NCBI GenBank assembly: GCA_900547195.1
Contig: URFQ01000058.1
Span: 1 to 17,190, forward strand
Origin: an uncultured Butyricicoccus sp.
GTDB taxonomy: Bacteria; Bacillota; Clostridia; Oscillospirales; Butyricicoccaceae
Length of the DNA stretch: 17,190 nt
Direction of reading: 5' to 3'
The translations under genes were made by a program, and so were the position numbers. Below, one piece after another: positions 7,861 through 15,396 of the stretch; positions within the stretch are counted from its first letter, which is position 1; every line of letters begins with the position of its first letter. The notes beneath the pieces are model-generated. The model was not told the DNA's origin, did no database searches, and saw nothing but the letters and a program-made list of their open reading frames with translations.

Positions 7861-8053
7861 GCAAACGCCCCGCAAATCTTTCCGCCCCATGCAGATTCCA
7901 CGCATTCCACAAGAAAAAAAAGCCTTTTCGGACGATTCTATGCAAATTGCGCACATTTTTTTCGCTAAATTCTGCCGAACCTGTACGGCCTATAAAATCT
8001 GCGCCCAGAAGCATGAAAATTTGCGTATCCTACTTTATTTCTGATTTTCAGAA

Positions 8054-8062
8054 TGCTATAAT
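8054..8062 (+). promoter_or_regulatory. Extended -10 promoter of the dapF-dapL operon
   Basis: ATGCTATAAT provides a TGn-TATAAT extended -10 (TATAAT at 8057-8062). The -35 (TTTATT, 8034-8039, 17-nt spacer) is weak, as is normal for extended -10 promoters. The start codon of dapF is 80 nt downstream. Confidence 0.7.
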
Positions 8063-8142
8063 AGTGCGTATCGAGCGGCATGCAAGGTTATGCATACCCG
8101 TTCATATTTTTTAACGGTAAGAACCGCAAAGGAGCGATTTTT

Positions 8143-8988
8143 ATGAAGCTTCCCTTTACCAAAATGCACGGCTGCGGCAATGATTATATTTACTTTAACT
8201 GCTTTGCCCATGAGGTCAAGAACCCGGAGGCGCTGGCAATCCGCCTGTCCGACCACCATTTCGGCGTGGGCGGCGACGGCATCATCCTCATCTGTCCATC
8301 CGATGTGGCGGACGCCCGGATGCGGATGTTCAACGCAGACGGCTCCGAGGGCAGGATGTGCGGCAACGGCATCCGCTGCGTCGGAAAATACCTCTATGAC
8401 AACAACATGGTGGATGGCAAGACCGAAATCACCATCGAGACCCTTTCCGGCATCAAAACCCTCATACTGCACCCCGAGAACGGCAAGGCCAAAACCGTGC
8501 GCGTGGATATGGGGCCCGCGGCGCTCGAACCCGCGGAAATCCCGGTTTATCTGGACGGCGACCGCGTGGTGGACGCCCCGCTCGTCATCGATGAAAAGGT
8601 GTATCACATCACCTGCGTCTCCATGGGCAACCCGCACTGCGTGGTCTTTGTCAAAGAGGATGTGGATTCGCTCGACCTGGCGCGCCTTGGCCCGAAGTTT
8701 GAGCACAACCCGCTGTTTCCCGAGCGCGTCAACACCGAATTTGTCAACGTGCTGCCCGACGGCACGCTGAAAATGCGTGTGTGGGAACGCGGCAGCGGCG
8801 AGACCTGGGCGTGCGGCACCGGCGCGTGCGCGGTCGGCGTGACAGCTGTACTGAGCGGCCTGGCCGCCAAAGGCGACGACATTCTCGTGCATCTGCGCGG
8901 CGGCGACCTGACCATCCGCTACACCGATCAGACGGTCTTCATGACCGGCCCCGCGACCACGGTTTTTGAGGGCACGGTCGAAGTTTAA
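8143..8988 (+). CDS. dapF: Diaminopimelate epimerase
   Basis: A 281-residue PLP-independent epimerase converting LL- to meso-diaminopimelate, the last step before lysine and the mDAP of peptidoglycan. The N-terminal half has KMHGCGNDY (residues 7-15) and GVGGDGIILI (41-50). The two catalytic cysteines are C73 in GRMCGNGIRC and C224 in TWACGTGACA, and the hallmark MGNPHCV lies at 161-167. I chose the start at 8143, with AAAGGAG 8 nt upstream, over the in-frame ATG 63 nt earlier, whose extra residues are not family-like. dapL follows 36 nt downstream, so the two consecutive pathway steps are co-transcribed. Confidence 0.96.
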   Translation: MKLPFTKMHGCGNDYIYFNCFAHEVKNPEALAIRLSDHHFGVGGDGIILICPSDVADARMRMFNADGSEGRMCGNGIRCVGKYLYDNNMVDGKTEITIETLSGIKTLILHPENGKAKTVRVDMGPAALEPAEIPVYLDGDRVVDAPLVIDEKVYHITCVSMGNPHCVVFVKEDVDSLDLARLGPKFEHNPLFPERVNTEFVNVLPDGTLKMRVWERGSGETWACGTGACAVGVTAVLSGLAAKGDDILVHLRGGDLTIRYTDQTVFMTGPATTVFEGTVEV

Positions 8989-9024
8989 AACCCGGTTAAT
9001 CCAACACTCGAAGGAGTTTTAAAA

Positions 9025-10206
9025 ATGCTGAATCTGAATTTTAAAAACATCGCGGATAGCTACCTGTTCTCCAATGTCAACCGCAAGGTTGCCGAGTACG
9101 GCGAGAAAAACCCAGGCGCCCCGATCATCCGCCTGGGCATCGGCGACGTCACCCTGCCGCTGGCTCCGGCTGTCATCGAGGCCATGCAGCAGGCGCTCTG
9201 TGAGATGAGCGTACAGGAATCCTTCCGCGGCTACGGCCCGGAGCAGGGCTACAATTTCCTCAAGGACGCTATCCAGGAATACTACGCCGCCCGCGGGACA
9301 CAGCTCGATTCGGATGAAATCTTCATCTCGGACGGCGCAAAGAGCGACCTCGGCAACATCCTGGATCTGTTCAGCGTGGACAACACCGTGCTGGTCCCCG
9401 ATCCGGTTTACCCGGTGTATGTGGACACCAACACCATGGCGGGCCGCAAGATTCTCTTCATGGATGCCAACGAGTCGAACGGCTTCCTGCCCCTGCCGGA
9501 TGCGTCGATTCACGCGGATATCATCTATCTTTGCTCCCCGAACAACCCGACCGGCGCCGCTTACGACCGCGCGGGCCTCAAGGCATGGGTCGATTACGCC
9601 AACCAGGAGCATGCGGTCATCCTGTACGACGCGGCGTATGAATGCTTTATTGTCGACGAAGCCCTGCCCCGTTCGATCTTTGAGATTGAGGGCGCAAAGA
9701 CCTGCGCCATTGAGTTCTGCTCGTTTTCCAAGACCGCAGGCTTCACCGGCACCCGCTGCGGCTACACGGTTGTCCCGATGGCGCTTGAGCGCGACGGCAT
9801 GAGCCTCAACAAGATGTGGCTGCGCCGCCAGACCACCAAGTTTAACGGCGTGCCGTATGTCGTCCAGCGCGGCGCGGCGGCCGTGTTCTCCGAGGAGGGC
9901 CAAAAGCAGATCCAGGAGAACCTGTCCTACTACAAGCAAAACGCCAAGGTACTGGCCGAAACCCTTGACGGGCTGGGCATCTGGTACACCGGCGGCAAGA
10001 ACAGCCCCTATTTGTGGCTCAAATGCCCGAACGGCATGAAGTCTTGGGAGTTCTTTGACTTCCTGCTGGAGAAGGCCAACGTTGTCGGCACCCCGGGCGC
10101 CGGCTTCGGCGCAAACGGCGAAGGCTTTTTCCGCCTGACGGCTTTCGGGGATCAGCAGAAGACTCTCGAGGCCGCGGAACGTCTGAGGAACCTGCTTGGC
10201 AAATAA
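9025..10206 (+). CDS. dapL: LL-diaminopimelate aminotransferase
   Basis: A 393-residue fold-type I PLP aminotransferase. It converts tetrahydrodipicolinate and glutamate directly to LL-diaminopimelate, bypassing the succinylase and acetylase routes. Motifs are RLGIGDVTLPL (residues 36-46), SPNNPTGAAY (171-180), YDAAYECF (201-208) and the PLP lysine K236 in SFSKTAGFTGTRCGY. The N-terminal NFKNIADSYLFSNVNRKV is characteristic of DapL rather than of generic aspartate aminotransferases. AAGGAG precedes the ATG with proper spacing. The product is the substrate of DapF encoded just upstream, which strongly supports the assignment. Confidence 0.95.
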   Translation: MLNLNFKNIADSYLFSNVNRKVAEYGEKNPGAPIIRLGIGDVTLPLAPAVIEAMQQALCEMSVQESFRGYGPEQGYNFLKDAIQEYYAARGTQLDSDEIFISDGAKSDLGNILDLFSVDNTVLVPDPVYPVYVDTNTMAGRKILFMDANESNGFLPLPDASIHADIIYLCSPNNPTGAAYDRAGLKAWVDYANQEHAVILYDAAYECFIVDEALPRSIFEIEGAKTCAIEFCSFSKTAGFTGTRCGYTVVPMALERDGMSLNKMWLRRQTTKFNGVPYVVQRGAAAVFSEEGQKQIQENLSYYKQNAKVLAETLDGLGIWYTGGKNSPYLWLKCPNGMKSWEFFDFLLEKANVVGTPGAGFGANGEGFFRLTAFGDQQKTLEAAERLRNLLGK

Positions 10207-10227
10207 GATTCCGATCACGACATTTTG

Positions 10228-10254
10228 AAAGCGGCGGGTTTTCCTCGCCGCTTT
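10228..10254 (+). terminator. Intercistronic hairpin after dapL
   Basis: A strong stem AAAGCGGCG/CGCCGCTTT (10228-10236 and 10246-10254) is followed by GCTCTG rather than a T-tract. It is a weak terminator at best. More likely it is a partial terminator or a transcript-stabilising structure that lowers expression of the two downstream genes. Confidence 0.5.
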
Positions 10255-10273
10255 GCTCTGAGGAAAGAAAAAT

Positions 10274-10930
10274 ATGTACCATTCCCTGTTATTTGATTTG
10301 GACGGCACGCTGACCGATTCACAGGAGGGCATCACCAAGTCGGTTGACCATGCGCTGCGCACCGTGGCGGGTATCGTGACCGCTGACCTGTCCACCCTGA
10401 CCCCCTACATTGGCCCCCCGCTCGTGGACGGCTTTATGGAAAACCATCATCTGGATGCCGAGACCGCGGTGCGCTGCAAGGACGCCTACCGGGCGCGCTA
10501 CGAGAAGGTCGGCCTGTTCGAAAACCGCGTATATGACGGCATCCCGGAAGCGCTTGCCCGCTTACGGGACGCGGGCTGTACGCTTGCTCTGGCAACCTCC
10601 AAGCCCGAAGCGTTTGCCTTGCGCATTCTGGAGCACTTCGGCCTTTCAAAGTATTTCACGGTCGTCTGCGGCGCGACGATGGACGGCCGCATTTCCCAAA
10701 AAGACGAGGTCATCGGCGAAACCCTGCGCCGCCTTGGAAATCCTGTCCTGGAGGATACCATCATGATCGGCGACCGCCGCCACGATGTCCTTGGCGCGAA
10801 GCGCCATGGGCTGCGCTGCCTCGGTGTGTTGTTTGGGTTTGGTTCGGAGGCCGAACTGCGGGAAGCAGGCGCATATGCGCTTGCCGCCACCCCGCAGGCC
10901 ATGGCCGGCTGGCTGCTGGAGGCGCAATGA
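10274..10930 (+). CDS. HAD-superfamily phosphatase (Gph / 5'-nucleotidase-like)
   Basis: A 218-residue haloacid-dehalogenase-type hydrolase with a helical cap. Motif I FDLDGTLTDS has nucleophile D8 and acid D10, motif II is the TSKPE segment, motif III is the lysine of SQKDEV, and motif IV is IMIGDRRHDVLGAK. The arrangement and length match the COG0546 group (phosphoglycolate phosphatase, pyrophosphatase PpaX, 5'-nucleotidases), and sequence alone does not fix the substrate. The ribosome binding site AGGAAAG lies upstream of ATG. Its TGA overlaps the ATG of the EamA gene (ATGA, 10927-10930), indicating translational coupling with the transporter. Confidence 0.88.
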   Translation: MYHSLLFDLDGTLTDSQEGITKSVDHALRTVAGIVTADLSTLTPYIGPPLVDGFMENHHLDAETAVRCKDAYRARYEKVGLFENRVYDGIPEALARLRDAGCTLALATSKPEAFALRILEHFGLSKYFTVVCGATMDGRISQKDEVIGETLRRLGNPVLEDTIMIGDRRHDVLGAKRHGLRCLGVLFGFGSEAELREAGAYALAATPQAMAGWLLEAQ

Positions 10931-11808
10931 AAAAGCAGGCTTACAGCTTTATGATCGCGGGGGCCGGCGTACTCTGGGGTCTGATTTCAATTTTCTTCAA
11001 GCTTCTGTCCGCCGCCGGGCTGGATGGCTTCCAGACGGTTGCCGTGCGGTTTGGGTTTTCAGCCATCCTGCTTTTCGTATGGCTGGCTGTGCGCAGCCCA
11101 CAGCTGCTGCGCATCCGCCGCCCGGCTCACCTGCTGTATTTTATCGGCACCGGCATCCTTAGCCAGGCGTTTTTTAATTTTTGTTATTATAGCGCCATTG
11201 CGCGCGCGGGCGTATCCGTTGCCGCGCTGCTGCTGTACACCGCCCCGGCGTTTGTCATTGTGTTCTCCCGCGTGCGATTCGGCGAAGCGCTCACCGGGCG
11301 CAAGCTGGCCGCGCTGGCGCTGACCATCGCAGGCTGCGCCTGCATCTCGGGAGCGCTCGGCGGTGCGCCGGCCATCCCGCGCGCCGCGCTGCTGTACGGC
11401 CTCGGCTCCGGGCTGGGGTATGCGCTGTATTCCATTTTCGGCAAGCTTGCACTCCGCGAATATGCACCCGAAACAGTGACCGTATATTCCTTTGTATTTG
11501 CAACCCTTGGCCTGCTGCCGCTGACCCATCCGGCACAGTTCCTGCCGCGCCTGACCGAATCGGCGGTGCTGCTGCCTGGCATCGGGGTGGCGCTGCTGTG
11601 CACGGTGGGCGCGTATTTGCTGTATACGGCTGGTCTAACCCATGTGGAGGCCGGACAAGCCGCGATTTTGGCCACCGTCGAGCCGGTTGTCGCCGCGCTG
11701 CTCGGTTTTTTGGCGTTTCACGAGGACGTAACCCCGGATAAACTGGCCGGTATTCTGCTCATTTTGGGGGCGATTGTGCTGGCCAGCCTGCCCGGCCGGA
11801 AAGGATAA
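10927..11808 (+). CDS. EamA / DMT-superfamily transporter
   Basis: A 293-residue integral membrane protein with about ten hydrophobic helices arranged as two EamA repeats (roughly residues 7-140 and 150-290). Family signatures include the N-terminal GAGVLWGLISIFFKLL and, late in the second repeat, the conserved pattern around HVEAGQAAILATVEPVVAAL. Family members export metabolites, commonly amino acids or nucleobases. Co-transcription with dapF-dapL makes export of a lysine-pathway or related compound conceivable, but nothing in the sequence fixes the substrate. It begins inside the stop codon of the HAD gene and ends at a strong terminator, so it is the last gene of the operon. Confidence 0.88.
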   Translation: MKKQAYSFMIAGAGVLWGLISIFFKLLSAAGLDGFQTVAVRFGFSAILLFVWLAVRSPQLLRIRRPAHLLYFIGTGILSQAFFNFCYYSAIARAGVSVAALLLYTAPAFVIVFSRVRFGEALTGRKLAALALTIAGCACISGALGGAPAIPRAALLYGLGSGLGYALYSIFGKLALREYAPETVTVYSFVFATLGLLPLTHPAQFLPRLTESAVLLPGIGVALLCTVGAYLLYTAGLTHVEAGQAAILATVEPVVAALLGFLAFHEDVTPDKLAGILLILGAIVLASLPGRKG

Positions 11809-11839
11809 AAAAAAGAGGAGGGACTTCCTCCTCTTTTTT
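11809..11839 (+). terminator. Rho-independent terminator of the dapF-dapL operon
   Basis: AAAAAAGAGGAGG and CCTCCTCTTTTTT form a 13-bp stem with a GACTT loop and end in a T run directly after the EamA stop codon. Confidence 0.92.
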
Positions 11840-11849
11840 GCTTTGCGCG

Positions 11850-11881
11850 AAAAACAGCGCGGATGATTGAAATCCGCGCTG
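11850..11881 (-). terminator. Rho-independent terminator of the cytidylate-kinase-like gene
   Basis: On the minus strand the 10-bp arms CAGCGCGGAT and ATCCGCGCTG (11881-11872 and 11864-11855) are followed by TTTTT. It lies 41 nt beyond the stop codon and faces the plus-strand terminator. Confidence 0.88.
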
Positions 11882-11921
11882 CCTCTCTCCCTCTCTTTTC
11901 TCAAGCAACCAACTCTGAAGC

Positions 11922-12533
11922 TTACTTCTTCAGAGCGTTGATATAGGTCAAAATCAGATCAACCGACTTGTCTACCCCCAGGCGGCCCGCGTTCACGCAC
12001 AGGTCATAGTGCTCACATTTGCCCCAGGCCTTGCCGGTGTAGTAGTTGTAATACGTCGAGCGCTGCTTATCCATTTTTTCGAGCGCGGCCTCCGGGGATT
12101 TGCCCGTGATTTCATAATCGCCGCAGGTCTGGATCCGGCGCACACGGTCTTCGATTGTGCCATGGATGAAGAAATCAAACTTGTTGGTGCACTCGCGCAG
12201 CACATGGTCGGCGCAGCGGCCAACAATAACGCACGGGCCGGCTTCCGCCGCTTCACGGATCACCTTGGCCTGCGCCAGATAGAGCTGGTCGGTCAAGCTC
12301 ATGCCGTTGAGCCCGGTGGAACCGAACATGGTGAGCGAATACAGGAAGCTGTTGGTCGCGCGTTTGTCCAGCTGCTCGAACAGCTCTTCGCTGAACCCGG
12401 ACTTCTTGGCCGCACGGGTGATCAGCTCACGGTCAAGGAACGAAATACCGAGACGGAGCGCAAGCTTGTGTCCAATTTCACGACCGCCGGTACCATACTG
12501 TCTGCTGATCGTAATTACGAGGTTATCTGTCAT
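11922..12533 (-). CDS. Cytidylate-kinase-like family protein
   Basis: A 203-residue P-loop nucleotide kinase-like protein of the family usually called cytidylate kinase-like (Cytidylate_kin2). The N-terminal ITISRQYGTGGREIGHKLA (residues 7-26) is the phosphate-binding loop, in which the canonical GKS/T lysine is absent, as is common in this family. VGRCADHVL and later HGTIEDRVRRI match the kinase core, and TYYNYYTGKAWG is family-typical. I chose the ATG at 12533, with GGAGGG 6 nt upstream; the in-frame ATG at 12623 lies upstream of the promoter. The true substrate is unknown, and CMP phosphorylation is not assured since canonical Cmk proteins differ. It is monocistronic with its own promoter and terminator. 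Confidence 0.88.
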   Translation of the reverse strand: MTDNLVITISRQYGTGGREIGHKLALRLGISFLDRELITRAAKKSGFSEELFEQLDKRATNSFLYSLTMFGSTGLNGMSLTDQLYLAQAKVIREAAEAGPCVIVGRCADHVLRECTNKFDFFIHGTIEDRVRRIQTCGDYEITGKSPEAALEKMDKQRSTYYNYYTGKAWGKCEHYDLCVNAGRLGVDKSVDLILTYINALKK

Positions 12534-12590
12534 GCCGATCCCTCCATTCCGCGTGTGGCTTATACAAAATAACCAATTGATTCTGGTAAT

Positions 12591-12619
12591 ATTATCGCGC
12601 ATTTTGTCCGTTTTGTCAA
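12591..12619 (-). promoter_or_regulatory. Sigma-A promoter of the cytidylate-kinase-like gene
   Basis: On the minus strand a perfect TTGACA (12619-12614), a 17-nt spacer and GATAAT (12596-12591) lie about 58 nt upstream of the chosen start. This supports rejecting the longer reading frame. Confidence 0.85.
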
Positions 12620-12679
12620 GCACGACTTCTAACTTTTTCTAAGTTCTGTTAACTGTTTGTAACCTTTCGTAAAAAAGTC

Positions 12680-14053
12680 TTACTTTTTGACCAGCATCCG
12701 ACCGACTTCGTCAATATTCCCCGCCCCCATGGTCAGCACAAGATCACCCGGTTTTGCCTCCTTCCGCAGAAAATCGGCAATTTGTTCAAACGAATCAAAG
12801 CTTTTCGCGCCCGGAACCTTCGCGGCCAGATCGGCCGAGGAAATGCCGATTGTATTCTGCTCGCGCGCCGCATAAATCGGGGCGAGGATGGCGAGGTCGC
12901 ACAGCCCCAGCGCGTCTACAAACTCATCAAACAGCGCCTTGGTGCGCGTGTACGTATGCGGCTGGAACGCACAGAGGATGCGGTCAAAATCCATTTCACG
13001 GGCCGCCGCCAGCGTGGCGCGCATCTCGCTCGGATGATGGGCGTAATCGTCCACGACGAGCGCGCCGTTGGGCATCGCGCCTGTGCGCTGGAACCGCCGG
13101 GACGAACCGGTAAAGGCATTTAACCCCTCGCCCACACGGCCGCCGTCCAGCTTTAGGTAAGACGACACGGCGCAGGAAGCCAGTGCGTTCAGCATATTGT
13201 GGCGGCCGGGCACCGACAGCGTCACCGAGGTGTATTTCTCGCCGCGCACCATAACGTCAAAGCTGTAATATCCGTTTTTGACGGTCACGTTTTCCGGATA
13301 CACGTCCGCAGCCGGCTGCGTACCGAAGGTCAGCACGGCGCGGTCCACCCCCTCGACCGCCTTTTTCGCGTTTGCATCGTCGGCGTTGACGACCACAAGG
13401 CCGTTTTCCGGGGTACGCAGACAGAACGCATGAAACGAATGGATGATATCATCCAGATCCTTAAAAAAGTCCAGATGATCGGCTTCAATATTCAAAATGA
13501 CCGCAATGGTCGGGGAAAAGCTTAAAAACGAGTTGCAATATTCGCACGATTCAGCCACAAAGCAGCCCTTGCCGCCGATGCGCAGCGTGCCGCCGATGGC
13601 GGGCAGGTTGCTGCCGACCATGACCGTGGGATCGAGCTGGGCATGCATGGCAATCAGGCTCATCATCGAGGTCGTGGTGGTCTTGCCGTGCGTGCCGGAC
13701 AGGCAGATCACGTTGCGGTAGTCCTTCATCAGGCTGCCCCATGCCTCGGCGCGCTCCATGACCGGGATGCCCTTTTCATGCGCGCGGATAATCTCCGGAT
13801 TGTCGTCATGGACGGCCGCGGTGCGCACGATCAGCGCCGCGTTTTCCACGTTTTCCGGCAGATGGGCATACGTAATCTTCGCGCCCAGGCGCTCCAGACG
13901 CTCGGCAACCGCCGAATGCGCGCGGTCGGAGCCGGTGACCGGCACACCGAGCGACAGAAGCAGCTCCGCCAGTGAATTCATCGATACACCGCCAATGCCA
14001 ATCAGATGGATGGGCTTCTTTTCCTCTATATACGGCTTTAAGGAACGTTCCAT
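12680..14053 (-). CDS. murC: UDP-N-acetylmuramate--L-alanine ligase
   Basis: A 457-residue Mur ligase that adds L-alanine to UDP-MurNAc with ATP, the first amino-acid step of peptidoglycan stem peptide synthesis. The N-terminal Rossmann-like domain has IHLIGIGGVSMN (residues 15-26). The central ATPase domain carries the P-loop LSGTHGKTTTTS (118-129) and EADHLDFF (189-196). The C-terminal domain has SSRRFQRTG (316-324) and DDYAHHPSEM (334-343). I chose the ATG at 14053, with GGAGG 8 nt upstream; an upstream in-frame extension to 14191 overlaps the promoter. A short AAAAAGT/ACTTTTT repeat overlaps the stop codon and may aid termination. It is divergent from spoVG. Confidence 0.95.
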   Translation of the reverse strand: MERSLKPYIEEKKPIHLIGIGGVSMNSLAELLLSLGVPVTGSDRAHSAVAERLERLGAKITYAHLPENVENAALIVRTAAVHDDNPEIIRAHEKGIPVMERAEAWGSLMKDYRNVICLSGTHGKTTTTSMMSLIAMHAQLDPTVMVGSNLPAIGGTLRIGGKGCFVAESCEYCNSFLSFSPTIAVILNIEADHLDFFKDLDDIIHSFHAFCLRTPENGLVVVNADDANAKKAVEGVDRAVLTFGTQPAADVYPENVTVKNGYYSFDVMVRGEKYTSVTLSVPGRHNMLNALASCAVSSYLKLDGGRVGEGLNAFTGSSRRFQRTGAMPNGALVVDDYAHHPSEMRATLAAAREMDFDRILCAFQPHTYTRTKALFDEFVDALGLCDLAILAPIYAAREQNTIGISSADLAAKVPGAKSFDSFEQIADFLRKEAKPGDLVLTMGAGNIDEVGRMLVKK

Positions 14054-14120
14054 TTCGAATTCCTCCAACATCTCTCTATGACAAGATACGAATCTTAAAA
14101 TATTTTTCACGTACCTGTAT

Positions 14121-14149
14121 ATTATATGCCAACCTGTCCAAAATATAAA
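14121..14149 (-). promoter_or_regulatory. Sigma-A promoter of murC
   Basis: On the minus strand TTTATA (14149-14144), a 17-nt spacer and TATAAT (14126-14121) lie about 68 nt upstream of the chosen start. The 140-bp region is shared with the divergent spoVG; no spoVG promoter, sigma-A or sigma-H, could be assigned with confidence. Confidence 0.7.
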
Positions 14150-14193
14150 TAGCAAATCTCCCGATTTAGACATTTTATAAGGAGCATTCAATT

Positions 14194-14457
14194 ATGGAAA
14201 TCACCGACATCAAATTCCGTCATTTTCACGACGACGGCCGCCTGCGCGCCCTGGTCTCAGTCACGTTTGACGACGTATTTGCCGTGCACGATATCAAGGT
14301 CATCGACGGGCAGGACCGCCTGTTCCTGGCGATGCCCTCGCGCCGTATGCCGGACGGAAAATATCGCGACATCGTCCATCCGATCGGCCCCAGCCTGCGC
14401 GAAAAGCTGGAAAAAACTGTGCTGCGCGCCTACGAGGAACAGCAGCACCCCATGTAA
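14194..14457 (+). CDS. spoVG: SpoVG family nucleic-acid-binding regulator
   Basis: An 87-residue protein with the conserved SpoVG sequence. It begins MEITDIKFRHF, then has LRALVSVTFDD (residues 18-28), IKVIDGQDRLFLAMPSRR (34-51) and YRDIVHPI (57-64). SpoVG proteins bind DNA and RNA and modulate sporulation septation, virulence or envelope genes in Firmicutes. The length is typical. AAGGAG lies 9 nt before ATG. It is monocistronic with a strong terminator and is transcribed away from murC. Confidence 0.95.
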   Translation: MEITDIKFRHFHDDGRLRALVSVTFDDVFAVHDIKVIDGQDRLFLAMPSRRMPDGKYRDIVHPIGPSLREKLEKTVLRAYEEQQHPM

Positions 14458-14497
14458 GCCCTCTTCTTTCTTTTCTCCCTACCATTCTTTATAAAAG

Positions 14498-14530
14498 CAG
14501 CGGCATGCCGGAAAAGCATGCCGCTGTTTT
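14498..14530 (+). terminator. Bidirectional terminator after spoVG
   Basis: An 11-bp perfect stem CAGCGGCATGC/GCATGCCGCTG is followed by TTTT on the plus strand and by CTTTTAT on the minus strand. It serves spoVG and the convergent membrane-protein gene that ends at 14534. Confidence 0.88.
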
Positions 14531-14533
14531 GCG

Positions 14534-15043
14534 TTATAGACTTGTATCGTCGTCGTCATCCATCTTCGCACGGCGGCGTTTCGCCATACAAAAGACAAAA
14601 TATTGCAGGACGTAAATTCCAAGCGCGGCGCTCAGCATGATGCTGAGAAAGCACACGCCCATGACAATCACAAACGCCTTTGCACCGTACTCCCAGTTTG
14701 GGAAGGCCAGCATGCGCAGCGCGAGAAATAGCAACGCCGCCCCTGCTCCTGCTCCCAGGCTGACCAATGCATAATATTTTTTGGGGAACACATCGGCCTC
14801 GGCATACCGGTTGTCGTCCGACATCCCCCTGCGCACCATCATGACCACGCACGCAATCTGCGCGAGCATAAACATGCCGAACTCGACCGGCCGCACGGAA
14901 AACCCGCTGCCGTTTACGCTGGAAAACTGCAAATACAGATCGACGAGAATGCCAAAGGTCAAAATCATATAGCCGGCCTTGTAAATACGATTGGTTTCCG
15001 CAACCACGCGCTCATCCTTGGGTTTTTTATCAAACAGTTTCAT
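14534..15043 (-). CDS. Four-helix membrane protein, DUF6773-like
   Basis: A 169-residue protein with a charged N-terminus (KKPKDERVVAETNRIYKAGY), four hydrophobic helices (about residues 25-41, 55-70, 92-110 and 120-150) and a very acidic tail DDDDD. The DER start plus four helices resembles small clostridial membrane proteins (DUF6773-type) that are typically encoded next to a short XRE regulator, as here. The function is unknown. It is preceded by AAAAGGAGGGAAGC and is the last gene of the XRE cassette. The family assignment is moderately sure and the membrane topology is well supported. Confidence 0.75.
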   Translation of the reverse strand: MKLFDKKPKDERVVAETNRIYKAGYMILTFGILVDLYLQFSSVNGSGFSVRPVEFGMFMLAQIACVVMMVRRGMSDDNRYAEADVFPKKYYALVSLGAGAGAALLFLALRMLAFPNWEYGAKAFVIVMGVCFLSIMLSAALGIYVLQYFVFCMAKRRRAKMDDDDDTSL

Positions 15044-15141
15044 GATGCTTCCCTCCTTTTACAGCAGCAGGATCGCGCCGCCACAGCTGCAATCACGCAG
15101 GTGCATCCGTCCGCGGGTTTCATGTTTCTCCACATCTTCAT
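15040..15141 (-). CDS. Possible 33-aa ORF linking the XRE and membrane-protein genes
   Basis: The frame starts MKMWRNMKPADGCTC and is rich in cysteine (CCC near the end). Its ATG overlaps the TGA of the XRE gene (ATGA, 15141-15138) and its TGA overlaps the ATG of the next gene (ATGA, 15043-15040). This double overlap is the classic geometry of translational coupling, and GGAGGAGG lies just before its start inside the XRE gene. Against it, the last codons simply read through the next gene's ribosome binding site and the composition is not protein-like. It may be only a coupling leader, or chance. Confidence 0.3.
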   Translation of the reverse strand: MKMWRNMKPADGCTCVIAAVAARSCCCKRREAS

Positions 15142-15344
15142 GCTTCCTCCTCCTGAGGCCAAAACAGTTCGTCAAGCGTCCTGCCGAGCGCGCGGCAGAT
15201 CGCAATGCATAGATTGAGCGTCGGATTATATCCGCCCGACTCGATCAGGCCAATCGTCTGACGTGTCACGCCGACCGCCTCGGCGAGCTGCGCCTGCGAC
15301 AAATCCTGTTCGAGGCGCGCCATGCGCAGCCGTTTGTTTTTCAT
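15138..15344 (-). CDS. Short XRE-family transcriptional regulator
   Basis: A 68-residue single-domain Cro/C1-type helix-turn-helix protein. Helices 2-3 lie in LSQAQLAEAVGVTRQTIGLI (residues 15-34), followed by ESGGYNPTLNLCIAICRALG and LDELFW. This compact class usually represses its own operon and controls an adjacent small membrane-protein gene. AAGGTGAGG precedes ATG. A consensus promoter lies 23 nt upstream of the start, with three phased repeats that are good candidates for its operator. It is the first gene of the cassette. Confidence 0.92.
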   Translation of the reverse strand: MKNKRLRMARLEQDLSQAQLAEAVGVTRQTIGLIESGGYNPTLNLCIAICRALGRTLDELFWPQEEEA

Positions 15345-15367
15345 ACCCTCACCTTCTTTGTATTCTT

Positions 15368-15396
15368 AGTATATATGATACCTTGCATTGTGTCAA
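15368..15396 (-). promoter_or_regulatory. Sigma-A promoter of the XRE cassette
   Basis: On the minus strand a perfect TTGACA (15396-15391), a 17-nt spacer and TATACT (15373-15368). The first TTGCAT repeat lies inside the spacer, so regulator binding there would block RNA polymerase. Confidence 0.85.

Noticed and set aside
9019..10395. 458-residue minus-strand ORF
   Set aside because: It is exactly antisense to dapL, whose family motifs and ribosome binding site are clear. Long antisense frames are expected in GC-rich genes.
12534..12623. N-terminal 30-residue extension of the cytidylate-kinase-like protein
   Set aside because: It would start at the promoter's -35 region, before the expected transcription start, and the extra residues are not family-like.
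14054..14191. 46-residue N-terminal extension of MurC
   Set aside because: It spans the murC promoter; the internal ATG at 14053 has a proper ribosome binding site and gives the normal family start.
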